Of a stretch of 10,615 nucleotides of DNA, positions 1-6,319 are shown in pieces. The first letter of the stretch is position 1, and the number at the start of each line of letters is the position of its first letter. Both the position numbers and the translations under genes were made by a program. The DNA lies in assembly GCA_014379795.1 (NCBI GenBank), contig JACMLC010000296.1, forward strand, positions 1 to 10,615. Reading direction: 5' to 3'. The notes beneath the pieces were generated by a model. The model was not told where the DNA came from. It did no database searches and was given only the letters and a program-made list of their open reading frames with translations. The stretch is from Pyrinomonadaceae bacterium (GTDB lineage: Bacteria; Acidobacteriota; Blastocatellia; Pyrinomonadales; Pyrinomonadaceae).

Positions 1-758
1 ATCACTTCCGCGCCCGTCTCAAGCTGAATGCTGAACCAATCCCAGCCCTTCTGATTCTCAGTCGTGCGCCATGTGCCGAACTCTCTGTCCATCCATGCGC
101 TGCCTGTGAAGTGCTCCGTCACGCCATGCCAGGTGATGTCGCCCGCAGCCTCCATCCGCGTGAAAGAGAAATAACGCGAAGCCTCGCCCGTATCCTTAAA
201 GCTCACGCCCACTCCTTCGTGTCCATTCAAGGCCGCAGGCTTTGAGCTTTTCAGCGTGACTTCAAAAATCAAGTCATCTCCCATCGTTGCACGCAGGATG
301 TGCAGTCCCTGCCTTTCGCGCACAGTCCAGTTGCCGAGCCGCAGGTGATAATCTTTTTCGCTCGCGGCTGCCGGAAGATCAAAGATGCCGCCCGCGCTTT
401 TCCTGTGCTCGTACCGAAAACTCTTGCGCGATTCGTCCGTGATGGCGAAGTGAGCCAGATACAGCGGGTTGGCAATCAGGCGCAGAGGCACGACGCCGAA
501 ACGGTCAAGGTCTGTGCGCCGCTTGAAAAAGACCAGCTCGAAGCCAAAGCGGCGGCCTGACACTGTTCGCATGTGTCCGGTGTAATACCACCATTCCGTC
601 TGCGCATTTTTGTGCGCGTACAAGTCGCGCGGCAATTCCACGCCCGCATGCTCCGTCCCGTCACGCAAAGTCGAAGCTTCGCCCACAATCGTATCCGCGA
701 TGCGGTCTAAGACCGTCGCCGCAATGTTTTCCAGAGGCTCAACGAAATTTGTGCTCAT
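1..758 (-). CDS. Lipocalin-like / AttH (CrtC-like) family protein, C-terminus beyond the window
   Basis: The ATG at 758 opens 252 visible codons that run off the left edge without a stop, so the protein is partial. I see the signature TEWWYYTGHM at about residues 53-62 and SAWMDREFGTW followed by WDWFSIQL near the visible end. These are typical of the AttH / carotenoid 1,2-hydratase-like lipocalin superfamily (COG5621-type predicted hydrolases). Known members are beta-barrel proteins; CrtC hydrates carotenoids, but most AttH-like members have no proven substrate. No signal peptide or membrane segment is visible, so a cytoplasmic place is likely. There is no carotenoid gene nearby, so I would not call it a carotenoid hydratase. 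The start has no strong Shine-Dalgarno site (an AAGGG lies about 13 bases upstream), and an in-frame stop lies shortly beyond it. A TTG at 770 is the only alternative start between that stop and the ATG. Confidence 0.8.
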   Translation of the reverse strand, partial: MSTNFVEPLENIAATVLDRIADTIVGEASTLRDGTEHAGVELPRDLYAHKNAQTEWWYYTGHMRTVSGRRFGFELVFFKRRTDLDRFGVVPLRLIANPLYLAHFAITDESRKSFRYEHRKSAGGIFDLPAAASEKDYHLRLGNWTVRERQGLHILRATMGDDLIFEVTLKSSKPAALNGHEGVGVSFKDTGEASRYFSFTRMEAAGDITWHGVTEHFTGSAWMDREFGTWRTTENQKGWDWFSIQLETGAEV

Positions 759-841
759 AAAAATTAACAATGACCCTTATTTGAAATTATCGGCAAAGAT
801 TAGCAGAAGCTCTTGACGAAAGTGTGCGGCATTTGCGGAGA

Positions 842-930
842 AACAGTTGGCAGTTGGCAGTGTGCGGTTGGCAGTTAAAGACAAAGCTATTCAACCTGTC
901 TTGTCTGCCAACTGCCAACTGCCAACTGTT
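842..930. repeat. Heptad-built inverted repeat (GGCAGTT family) between rqcH and the lipocalin-like gene
   Basis: The segment 842-861 is the exact reverse complement of 911-930 (20 base pairs), around a 49-base loop. Each arm is made of a 7-base unit, GGCAGTT on the left and TGCCAAC on the right, repeated two to three times. A further degenerate copy lies at 864-876. The right arm ends two bases before the rqcH stop codon, so the hairpin forms at the 3' end of the rqcH message. It could act as a terminator or mRNA stabiliser, but no clear U-run follows the stem. Confidence 0.85.
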
Positions 931-932
931 CT

Positions 933-2384
933 TCAGATTCGTTCGATGCCTTCGCGCGGTTCGACCGTGATGCTGCGAAAGCTGGACATGCGAACGAGGC
1001 CGGGCGCTGCGCCTTTGGGTTTTGAGAGGAATTTGCGTTGTGTGTAATGCACGTCAACCTTGCCGTCGCGTCGCGCCTGGCTGAAGCTGGCGGCAAGCTG
1101 CGCGGCTTCGATAATGGTGCAGTGCGGAATCTCTTTGCGCGTCGGGTTGAGGATGATGACGTGCGAGCCGGGATAGTCCGCCGCGTGCAGCCAGAGGTCA
1201 TACGGGCGCGCAACACGAAAAGTGAGGTGGTCATTATCGCGCGCCGCGCGCCCGACCAGAATCTCATAGCCGTCCGAAGATTTATAGCGACGCGCACCCG
1301 GCACATGCTCTGGGGGCTTGCGTTTGCCATGCGACTTTAAAACTTCCTTTTTCTTCTCGCCAAAAAAATTATCAAGCGCCGCCTCGTCTTTGTCCTCAAC
1401 AATGCTCTCAAGCTCTGACTGTCTGGTTTCCAAAAGCTCCAACTCTTTTTCGATCTCGGCGAGCTTGCGCGCGATCTCTTCGGAGGCGCGTCGCGCTTTA
1501 CCGTAACGCGTAAATCTGCGCGCGGCTTCCTCCTGCAAGGTCGCGTGCTCGTCAATCTCAAGCTCGATTCGCGGCGTATCTTCCGCGTAATAATCCGTCA
1601 CCAGCACGGACGTGCCGCGCCGCTCGGCGGTCGCAATGTTGGCAAGCAGCAGCTCGCCTATGCGCTTGTGCGTTTCAGCATCGCCGTGATTTTTCAGGTC
1701 ATCCTCAAGATGCTTGCGCAGCTTGAGACGCTGTGTAACTTCTTTCTTCAGACGCGCGCGGGCATTGGCGGCCAGAGCCTTGAAAGCGCGTTCTGTTTCA
1801 AGCGTGGCGTAATAATCCTCAGCCGCTTCTGAAAGCGAGGGATGCGTGCCCCGCTCGAATGGCGCACTCGCATGCGGCGCGTTGCCGCCGGTCGGGTCGG
1901 GCGGCGGCGTGTACCTGTCTCCGATTTCCTGACCCTCACCGCGCGGCGGGCGCAAGGTGTCTATGACGTAGCCACGCTCATCCAATAACAGCAAGTTACC
2001 GGCGCGTCCCGTCAGTTGCGCAACCAGCGTATAGCCTTGCTCCTCTCCCGCAAGCGTTTCGGCTAAGAAAGAGAAGCGCACAATACGATCATTCTCATCT
2101 TTCTTGAGCGCGACTAGCTTTGCTCCCGCTAATCTTTTGTAAAGCGTCATCACGAACGAGGTGGACGGCAAGGATTGCTTTTCCAAGTCGCGCACGCGCC
2201 GCGCAATCAGGTACATGCGCGGGCTGGGTTGCGGCTCGACGCTCAGAAAGAGATAGCGTCCATCCCCCGTGCGAAAGTCAAAGCCGAGCGAGAGGCGCGC
2301 GAGCTGGAAAACTTTTCCCATGCTGCGCCCGACCAGCGCAGGCTCCATCTCTTCGACAATGCTTTTGATGATTTGATCGTTCAC
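933..2384 (-). CDS. rqcH: RqcH / Rqc2-type ribosome quality control factor (NFACT protein)
   Basis: This 483-residue protein belongs to the NFACT family. In Bacillus, RqcH binds stalled 50S subunits carrying peptidyl-tRNA and directs C-terminal alanine tailing of the nascent chain in the cytoplasm. The NFACT-N part covers about residues 1-165 and contains the Asp-Arg pair at D99-R100 in the context NDRIV, matching the DR motif needed for tailing. A charged helical, probably coiled-coil, region spans about 190-345. The NFACT-R domain (DUF814) starts near 368 and includes DLWLHAADYPGSHVI at 396-410. It is somewhat shorter than the roughly 570-residue Bacillus protein. I chose the GTG at 2384 because family members begin near MNDxIIK. 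The frame stays open to an ATG at 2435, but those 17 extra residues would be encoded by the adjacent repeat. No Shine-Dalgarno site precedes the GTG. The upstream RDD gene is on the same strand, 112 bases away. Confidence 0.93.
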   Translation of the reverse strand: MNDQIIKSIVEEMEPALVGRSMGKVFQLARLSLGFDFRTGDGRYLFLSVEPQPSPRMYLIARRVRDLEKQSLPSTSFVMTLYKRLAGAKLVALKKDENDRIVRFSFLAETLAGEEQGYTLVAQLTGRAGNLLLLDERGYVIDTLRPPRGEGQEIGDRYTPPPDPTGGNAPHASAPFERGTHPSLSEAAEDYYATLETERAFKALAANARARLKKEVTQRLKLRKHLEDDLKNHGDAETHKRIGELLLANIATAERRGTSVLVTDYYAEDTPRIELEIDEHATLQEEAARRFTRYGKARRASEEIARKLAEIEKELELLETRQSELESIVEDKDEAALDNFFGEKKKEVLKSHGKRKPPEHVPGARRYKSSDGYEILVGRAARDNDHLTFRVARPYDLWLHAADYPGSHVIILNPTRKEIPHCTIIEAAQLAASFSQARRDGKVDVHYTQRKFLSKPKGAAPGLVRMSSFRSITVEPREGIERI

Positions 2385-2387
2385 AAT

Positions 2388-2487
2388 AAAAGTAAAAAGG
2401 CAAAAGGTAAAAGGTAAAAGTGAGGCGGAAACCATTCAAATAAATTTGGCTTCCCCTGCAACTTTTGCCTTTTACCTTTTTACTTTT
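2388..2487. repeat. Heptad-built inverted repeat (AAAGGTA/AAAGGCA family), copy 1
   Basis: The left arm 2388-2421 consists of 7-base units such as AAAAGTA, AAAAGGC and AAAAGGT. The right arm 2461-2487 is its reverse complement with one unit fewer and a few C/T swaps. The loop is 39 bases. The element starts three bases upstream of the rqcH GTG and ends about ten bases from the RDD stop codon, so it fills nearly the whole gap. The loop shares the order GGAA, CATTC, CCCCT with the loop of the copy at 3866-3949, which argues that both derive from one element. Confidence 0.85.
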
Positions 2488-2496
2488 GCCTTCTTA

Positions 2497-3666
2497 TTAT
2501 TCCCGCACGACCGCCGTGCCGGATAGATGATCGTGCGCGGTGCGGCCTTCGGCGTCGAAGAGCGCGTAGAGAATGCCCAGCCCCAAAGTTGCGAGCGAGA
2601 GCATGTAAGCGACAGCGCGCGTCACGGATTGTTTGGTCGTCGGATGCAATCCTGTATCAACGTCAACCGCGCGCAGCGACACGAGCGACATCCCCCATGT
2701 GCGCCCCGCCAGCGCGGTCGAAGTCGTCAGGTAAAGAAACATAATGAGCACGAAAATGCCGCCCATCGAAGCCAGCACGCGCTCGTCAGCCCAGTTACCA
2801 TTCGTCAATTCGATAATCGCCGCGAAAGGCGAAGACGCGAAAGCGATGACCAGCATATCTATCAAACCGGCAGCCATCCGCGTCAGGACAGGAGCGCGAT
2901 CATCATAAAATTCTCCGGCGGCGATGGCTTCAAAAGACCGTGCATCAAGCGTGAACTCGTTAAGCGGCTCTGTGATAATACGCGGCGCAACAGTTTTAGT
3001 GATCACCGTCGCTGCCTTCTCAATCGGTTTCGCGGGGACGACAGTCAGAGTATGCTCGCGCGCCGTTTCCGGTTGCCGTTCAGGCACAGCTTTTTCTGTA
3101 AGCGGCAGTGATTCAAGCGCAGGCGCGTTGCGCGTGTCAGCTTCATGCTCAACCAGATATTGTTCTTCGGCGACATGCGCGACGGCGACCGCTGCGCCGC
3201 TCTTGGTCGAGCGCGAGCGCGTGGGCGGCGGATGATATGCGCGCTCAATCCTGCGGAGCGCGGCGACCACGATTGGATTGACTTCCGGCTGGTCTGGCTG
3301 CGGCACGAGTCCGAGTTGCGGAGCCGAGGCTTCGGCTGCGAGCAGATGTTTAGGTTTTGCCTGCGCGTCACGCGCACGCCGCTCCTGAATCACGCGCACG
3401 CGCTCGCTCAGGTCTTTGCGCCACTGCGGGCGAGCGGCGCGCCCGGCTCCCGGAAACTCAATCAACGTCGAAGCAGCCGGAGCCGCTTGCGCCGGTTGAG
3501 CCTCAACCGCCACATCGCTGATCTCTGCTGAAAAGGAAACTTCTTCCTTCATCAATGTCTCAGCTTGAGGCTCAGGCTGCGGGGAAATTTTGGGAGCGGG
3601 CGTCTGGCACCGTGGGCAAAAATCGAGACGATTCGAATAAACGGCGCGGCACGCGGAACACTGCAT
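2497..3666 (-). CDS. Zinc-ribbon RDD-family membrane protein
   Basis: This 389-residue protein has three parts. Residues 1-20 form a small zinc ribbon with CSAC at 3-6 and CPRC at 17-20. Residues about 25-250 are low in complexity, rich in Ala, Pro and Glu, and probably disordered. Residues about 255-389 form an RDD domain with hydrophobic segments (IDMLVIAFASSPFAAII, then GGIFVLIMFLYLTT, then YMLSLATLGLGILYALF), the Arg-Asp pair in RMAAGLID, and the closing motif RTAHDHLSGTAVV. RDD proteins are integral membrane proteins; some are proposed transporters, but the role of most is unknown. The start at 3666 is fixed by a GGAGG ten bases upstream; an ATG nine codons earlier lacks such a site. A promoter-like pair lies about 110 bases upstream. 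The C-terminal domain is certain, while the function is not. Confidence 0.88.
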   Translation of the reverse strand: MQCSACRAVYSNRLDFCPRCQTPAPKISPQPEPQAETLMKEEVSFSAEISDVAVEAQPAQAAPAASTLIEFPGAGRAARPQWRKDLSERVRVIQERRARDAQAKPKHLLAAEASAPQLGLVPQPDQPEVNPIVVAALRRIERAYHPPPTRSRSTKSGAAVAVAHVAEEQYLVEHEADTRNAPALESLPLTEKAVPERQPETAREHTLTVVPAKPIEKAATVITKTVAPRIITEPLNEFTLDARSFEAIAAGEFYDDRAPVLTRMAAGLIDMLVIAFASSPFAAIIELTNGNWADERVLASMGGIFVLIMFLYLTTSTALAGRTWGMSLVSLRAVDVDTGLHPTTKQSVTRAVAYMLSLATLGLGILYALFDAEGRTAHDHLSGTAVVRE

Positions 3667-3676
3667 AAAACAAGAG

Positions 3677-3681
3677 CCTCC
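3677..3681 (-). promoter_or_regulatory. Shine-Dalgarno site fixing the RDD gene start
   Basis: On the minus strand GGAGG lies ten bases before the ATG at 3666. The in-frame ATG at 3693 lies upstream of this site, so it cannot use it, and has no such site of its own. This favours the shorter protein, which then begins at its zinc ribbon. Confidence 0.7.
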
Positions 3682-3773
3682 ACCAAAAAGCAATAAAATT
3701 CTAAACTATAAAGAGTTCGTCAGGGCGTGGGGTCAGAGCAGATAAACCCAAGCCCATTGCGGAGTCGCGGCGG

Positions 3774-3803
3774 ATACTATCAGAAGTTACTTTAACTCGT
3801 CAA
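3774..3803 (-). promoter_or_regulatory. Probable sigma-70-type promoter for the RDD gene
   Basis: Reading the minus strand, TTGACG (3803-3798) is followed after 18 bases by TAGTAT (3779-3774), a good match to the -35/-10 consensus. Transcription would start near 3767, giving a leader of about 100 bases before the ATG at 3666. The pair lies in a gap without a gene, in the right orientation. This is a pattern match only. Confidence 0.5.
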
Positions 3804-3865
3804 CGAGAAAATACACAAGCGACTGTATTTGCCCGATTCTGAGCCACAAGATAGAGGAAGGAAAA

Positions 3866-3949
3866 GAAAGGTAAAAGTAAAAAGGTAAAAGGCAAAAGTA
3901 AGGAAGCATTCGACCCCTCTTCACTTTTACCTTTTACCTTTTGCCTTCT
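3866..3949. repeat. Heptad-built inverted repeat (AAAGGTA/AAAGGCA family), copy 2
   Basis: The left arm, about 3866-3899, contains the units AAAAGTA, AAAAGGT and AAAAGGC. The right arm 3923-3949 is the reverse complement, with one mismatch over the innermost 20 bases. The loop is 23 bases. The right arm abuts the stop codon of the DUF2203 gene, so the hairpin begins at that gene's 3' end. The rest of the gap (about 3667-3865) holds the RDD leader and its promoter-like pair. Confidence 0.85.
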
Positions 3950-4327
3950 TCAGAGCGGCTGTCTTCCGCCGAATCCGGTTTCGACATCGTGCCACCATTC
4001 GATCTCGTCGCCTTCGCCCAAGCGCCAGCAGAGCAGCACGACGCGCCCGTCGCGCAGGGAGGGAAAGTCTATCAGGCCGCGCGCGTAATCCTTAAGCTGG
4101 ATACCCAGAGATTCAAGCTCAGAGGTGTATGTGGACAATTTGGTCAGGACTGAGATGTAAAGCATGCCTTCCGGCATGCCGCCGCCACCGAATTCCGCGC
4201 CCAATGCGGCATGCTTTGCCTGCTCTTGAAAGGAAAGCAGGCGATCATGTGCACGCTGAATCGAGATTAGAATGCGGCGCGCTGTCGGCAACAGCGCATT
4301 AGCTTCTTCGACACTGAAAATTTTCAT
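3950..4327 (-). CDS. DUF2203 family protein
   Basis: This 125-residue soluble protein matches the DUF2203 family over its full length. It starts with FSVEEANALLP, has a helical middle with a glycine-rich insert (EFGGGGMP at about 45-52), and ends with the conserved run LKDYARGLIDFPSLRDGR, then VLLCWRLGEGDEIEWWHD and GFGGR. The family is widespread and small, with no established activity that I can name; the conserved Trp, His and Asp residues suggest a binding or catalytic site, but that is inference. There is no signal peptide or membrane segment. The ATG at 4327 has no Shine-Dalgarno site, and the G-rich palindrome upstream ends only a few bases before it. It is the second minus-strand gene of a loosely spaced set, 87 bases after the NYN gene, and may share its transcript. 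Confidence 0.88.
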   Translation of the reverse strand: MKIFSVEEANALLPTARRILISIQRAHDRLLSFQEQAKHAALGAEFGGGGMPEGMLYISVLTKLSTYTSELESLGIQLKDYARGLIDFPSLRDGRVVLLCWRLGEGDEIEWWHDVETGFGGRQPL

Positions 4328-4328
4328 G

Positions 4329-4414
4329 AAACAGAAATTAGGGGACGGGGGTCAGGGGACGGGGGTCAGTATTATTTTATCTGTCCCCCGTGCCCTGTCC
4401 CCTAGCCCCTGTTT
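4329..4414. repeat. G/C-rich inverted repeat with quadruplex motifs on both strands
   Basis: On the plus strand the 14-base unit GGGGACGGGGGTCA is tandemly duplicated at 4341-4354 and 4355-4368. The region 4382-4410 is a diverged reverse complement, built on the minus strand of seven-base units such as GGGGCTA and GGGGACA. Outer AAACAG (4329-4334) and CTGTTT (4409-4414) extend the pairing. Each strand has four runs of three or more G with loops of two or three bases, the usual pattern for a G-quadruplex. The element fills the gap between the NYN stop and the DUF2203 start, so it lies in the untranslated RNA joining these genes if they are co-transcribed. Confidence 0.8.
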
Positions 4415-5161
4415 TTAGCGGTCATCTGTCACGCGAATCATGTCGTGCGCGGAATCGAATTGCTCTGCTTCTTCGTCATGGTCAGGCTCTATGACGACGC
4501 GCGCGGGAGCCGGGTGAAAGCCGTTGGGGTGTGTTTCGTCGTGCGCCGCGTGGTGGCCGTCATCCGCATGAGCATCCGTGCCGTTATGCAGAAAGGCTGG
4601 CTGGCCTGTCTCGTCATAACGCACGCCGTGCGGCAGTTCCTTGCGCACTTTGTCGGCGATGTCGCCGAGGTCTATGAAATAGTCCGCCACGTCAATCAGC
4701 TTGGGCGCGGTGTTGGAACGAAAACCGGCTATCTCGACACGGCAGCCTTTGTAAGCGACGGCGTTGACGGCGTACACGAAATCCTCGTCGCCGGAGACAA
4801 GCACGGCTGTGTCATAGCGTCCGGCAAGGCTCAGCATGTCAACGGCGATTTCGACATCCAGATTGGCTTTGCGCGTGCCGTCGTAAAAAGTCTTGAGTTC
4901 TTTTTGCACCACGCGAAAGCCGTTGCGCCGCATCCAGAGCAGAAAGCCCTGCTGTCGCTCGGCTCCCACATCCACGCCCGTATAGAAGAAAGCGCGCAAG
5001 AGGCGGCCATCGCCGAGCAACACACGAAGCAGCTTATTGTAATCAATGTCTATGTTGTGAAATCGTGCTGCATGAAAAAGATTGTTGCCGTCTATGAATA
5101 CTGCCACTCTGCCGCGATTTCCGAATTGCCATGAAATATTATTCGTCGGATCAAAATGCAT
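4415..5161 (-). CDS. LabA-like NYN-domain protein (PIN-like ribonuclease fold) with His/Asp-rich tail
   Basis: This 248-residue protein has an NYN domain over about residues 17-170. Acidic residues typical of the PIN-like metal-dependent nuclease fold are visible: D24 in VFIDGNNL, D102 and D108 in LDVEIAVDML, and D125/D127 in VSGDEDF. LabA-like NYN proteins (COG1432) are predicted to act on RNA, with one or two metal ions at these acids; the substrate here is unknown. Residues about 180-248 form a polar tail with nine histidines and many Asp and Glu, probably disordered and possibly metal-binding. The start at 5161 has a GGAG eleven bases upstream. No partner gene typical of a toxin pair is next to it. 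The assignment to the fold is secure; nuclease activity is inferred from the retained acids. Confidence 0.88.
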   Translation of the reverse strand: MHFDPTNNISWQFGNRGRVAVFIDGNNLFHAARFHNIDIDYNKLLRVLLGDGRLLRAFFYTGVDVGAERQQGFLLWMRRNGFRVVQKELKTFYDGTRKANLDVEIAVDMLSLAGRYDTAVLVSGDEDFVYAVNAVAYKGCRVEIAGFRSNTAPKLIDVADYFIDLGDIADKVRKELPHGVRYDETGQPAFLHNGTDAHADDGHHAAHDETHPNGFHPAPARVVIEPDHDEEAEQFDSAHDMIRVTDDR

Positions 5162-5254
5162 GCGATAGTTTGCTCCATTAAAAGTGTAAATATCTATTGG
5201 TTAGGATGCCGCCCGAAACCGTTCAGGTCAAGTAAAAAAAGGTAGAGACATATT

Positions 5255-6148
5255 TTAAGTTTGCTGAATCCGCTCTGCGCCGACGATTTCGCCCGTCACT
5301 GCGTCCAGATAAATTCGCATCTCCGGCGCATCGCTCACCAGCACTTCCCATGCGACATGAAATTCCAGCACAGGCACATCGCCCGCTCGCTCAAGCGGAA
5401 AAATTATAAGTTCCCGCGCACTGATTTTTTCTTTTTCCGGGAGCGTATATGTTTGCTTGCCGCCGTTCGCGTCCGTGTAAGTAACGACGCGTCCCGCGAT
5501 GTTCTCAAGAGATTTATCAACCGGCTGGAACTGCTGGCTGAGGCCCACGAAGCCGCGACGGATGCGCTCGATTTCGGGAATGCAGGTGCTGTGAATCTGA
5601 ACGACGCGCCGGTCTGGAGCGAAAAGAATACGAACTTCGCCATAGCCGTTACGCAAAGAATAACGAAACGGGCGTTGTTGATAACGCGCCTCTTTGACGC
5701 CGTCGGCTCCGTCTATGCGCTGGACGAGCGAGAGTTGCTGCCGCTCGCCGCACAGCAGCGGGCCTGTCTCTGTGATGAAGCGGCGCAAAGCCTCGCGCGT
5801 CTCTTCTTCGGTCATCGGCACGCCTTCGCCGACGCTGGGCAGGTACAGTGGCGTTTGCGTCAAAGCGGGAATGCTGCGCAGTGTGGCCGTCACGGGCTGA
5901 AACTCAGGCGCGGGAGCATCGTTGATTCCCTGATTACGCGTGAAATTAACCCACACCGCGAGCGAGGCTTCGCGCCGCGTGCCGTCGTCGGCCAGCCGCA
6001 CCGGATAGGACGGCTCGTCGGCGCGCGGCCCCGCAGCATCCGGCGCGGGCGCAGTCGCGCATGACCACGCGCACAACGCGAGCAGGATGACGCCCAAGCT
6101 TTTCAGCAGGCGCACACGTTTTTCATTTCGAATGGACAGGCAAAACAT
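5255..6148 (-). CDS. Putative lipoprotein with PepSY-like C-terminal region
   Basis: This protein of about 297 residues starts with a basic N-terminus, a hydrophobic stretch (SLGVILLALCAW) and a cysteine at residue 30 followed by small and Pro-rich residues, which suggests export and lipidation. The -3 position of the lipobox is Ala rather than Leu, so the lipobox is imperfect. The middle has no family I recognise. The last 45 residues (LEFHVAWEVLVSD, then MRIYLDAVTGEIV) resemble PepSY/FTP domains, which occur as propeptides or inhibitory domains of secreted peptidases; no peptidase is next to it. The start is uncertain: the ATG at 6148 is used here, the GTG at 6151 precedes it, and the GTG at 6115 would give a more typical signal peptide beginning MRLLKSLG. 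None has a convincing Shine-Dalgarno site. The gene is divergent from the next one. Confidence 0.75.
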   Translation of the reverse strand: MFCLSIRNEKRVRLLKSLGVILLALCAWSCATAPAPDAAGPRADEPSYPVRLADDGTRREASLAVWVNFTRNQGINDAPAPEFQPVTATLRSIPALTQTPLYLPSVGEGVPMTEEETREALRRFITETGPLLCGERQQLSLVQRIDGADGVKEARYQQRPFRYSLRNGYGEVRILFAPDRRVVQIHSTCIPEIERIRRGFVGLSQQFQPVDKSLENIAGRVVTYTDANGGKQTYTLPEKEKISARELIIFPLERAGDVPVLEFHVAWEVLVSDAPEMRIYLDAVTGEIVGAERIQQT

Positions 6149-6265
6149 CACAACTCGGCTTGCCCCGGAAAATTAGGAAAAGAGTTCTGGCACACAAGTC
6201 AACACGAAGATTACACTGAATCGCGTCTCTCATTCAATCAAACATCCATCGCCTCACGCAGAAAA

Positions 6266-6296
6266 TTGGATTAGCAGCAAGCGTGCAGCGTATAAT
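6266..6296 (+). promoter_or_regulatory. Promoter of the plus-strand zinc-ribbon/rlmB operon
   Basis: A perfect -10 box TATAAT lies at 6291-6296, with a weak -35-like TTGGAT at 6266-6271 and a long 19-base spacer. Transcription would start near 6303, so the leader would be only about 17 bases and would consist mainly of the Shine-Dalgarno site. The divergent gap contains no other good start signal for this operon. On the opposite strand a TTGACT lies near 6200, without a good -10 partner. Confidence 0.55.
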
Positions 6297-6304
6297 CTGC
6301 CCCC

Positions 6305-6309
6305 GGAGG
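6305..6309 (+). promoter_or_regulatory. Shine-Dalgarno site supporting a TTG start
   Basis: GGAGG followed by A lies ten bases before the TTG at 6320. The reading frame is closed by a TAA at 6293-6295 and has no ATG or GTG between that stop and the TTG, so the TTG is the best-supported start. Confidence 0.75.
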
Positions 6310-6319
6310 AAAAGAGAGC

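Noticed and set aside
1..758. Calling the left-edge gene carotenoid 1,2-hydratase (crtC)
   Set aside because: Only the shared lipocalin-like wording is visible, and there is no carotenoid biosynthesis gene in the window.
2527..3111. A 194-residue open frame on the plus strand
   Set aside because: It is antisense to the RDD gene, whose zinc ribbon, membrane segments and Shine-Dalgarno site are convincing.
842..4414. CRISPR-like array of short repeats
   Set aside because: The units are seven bases, tandem without spacers and arranged as inverted pairs. No cas gene is present.
4445..5134. A 229-residue open frame on the plus strand
   Set aside because: It is antisense to the NYN gene along nearly its whole length, has no family wording, and the minus frame has clear catalytic motifs.
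4415..5161. Reading the NYN protein as a toxin of a toxin-antitoxin pair
   Set aside because: No small antitoxin-like gene adjoins it, and the LabA-like family is mostly not part of such pairs.
5162..5254. Promoter for the NYN gene (TTGACC near 5230 on the minus strand)
   Set aside because: The -35-like hexamer is good, but no -10 box lies at the right distance; the TAGATAT further on is too far away.
5261..6064. A 267-residue open frame on the plus strand
   Set aside because: It mirrors the lipoprotein gene. The product is rich in Arg and His as expected of a shadow frame, and it shows no recognisable domain.
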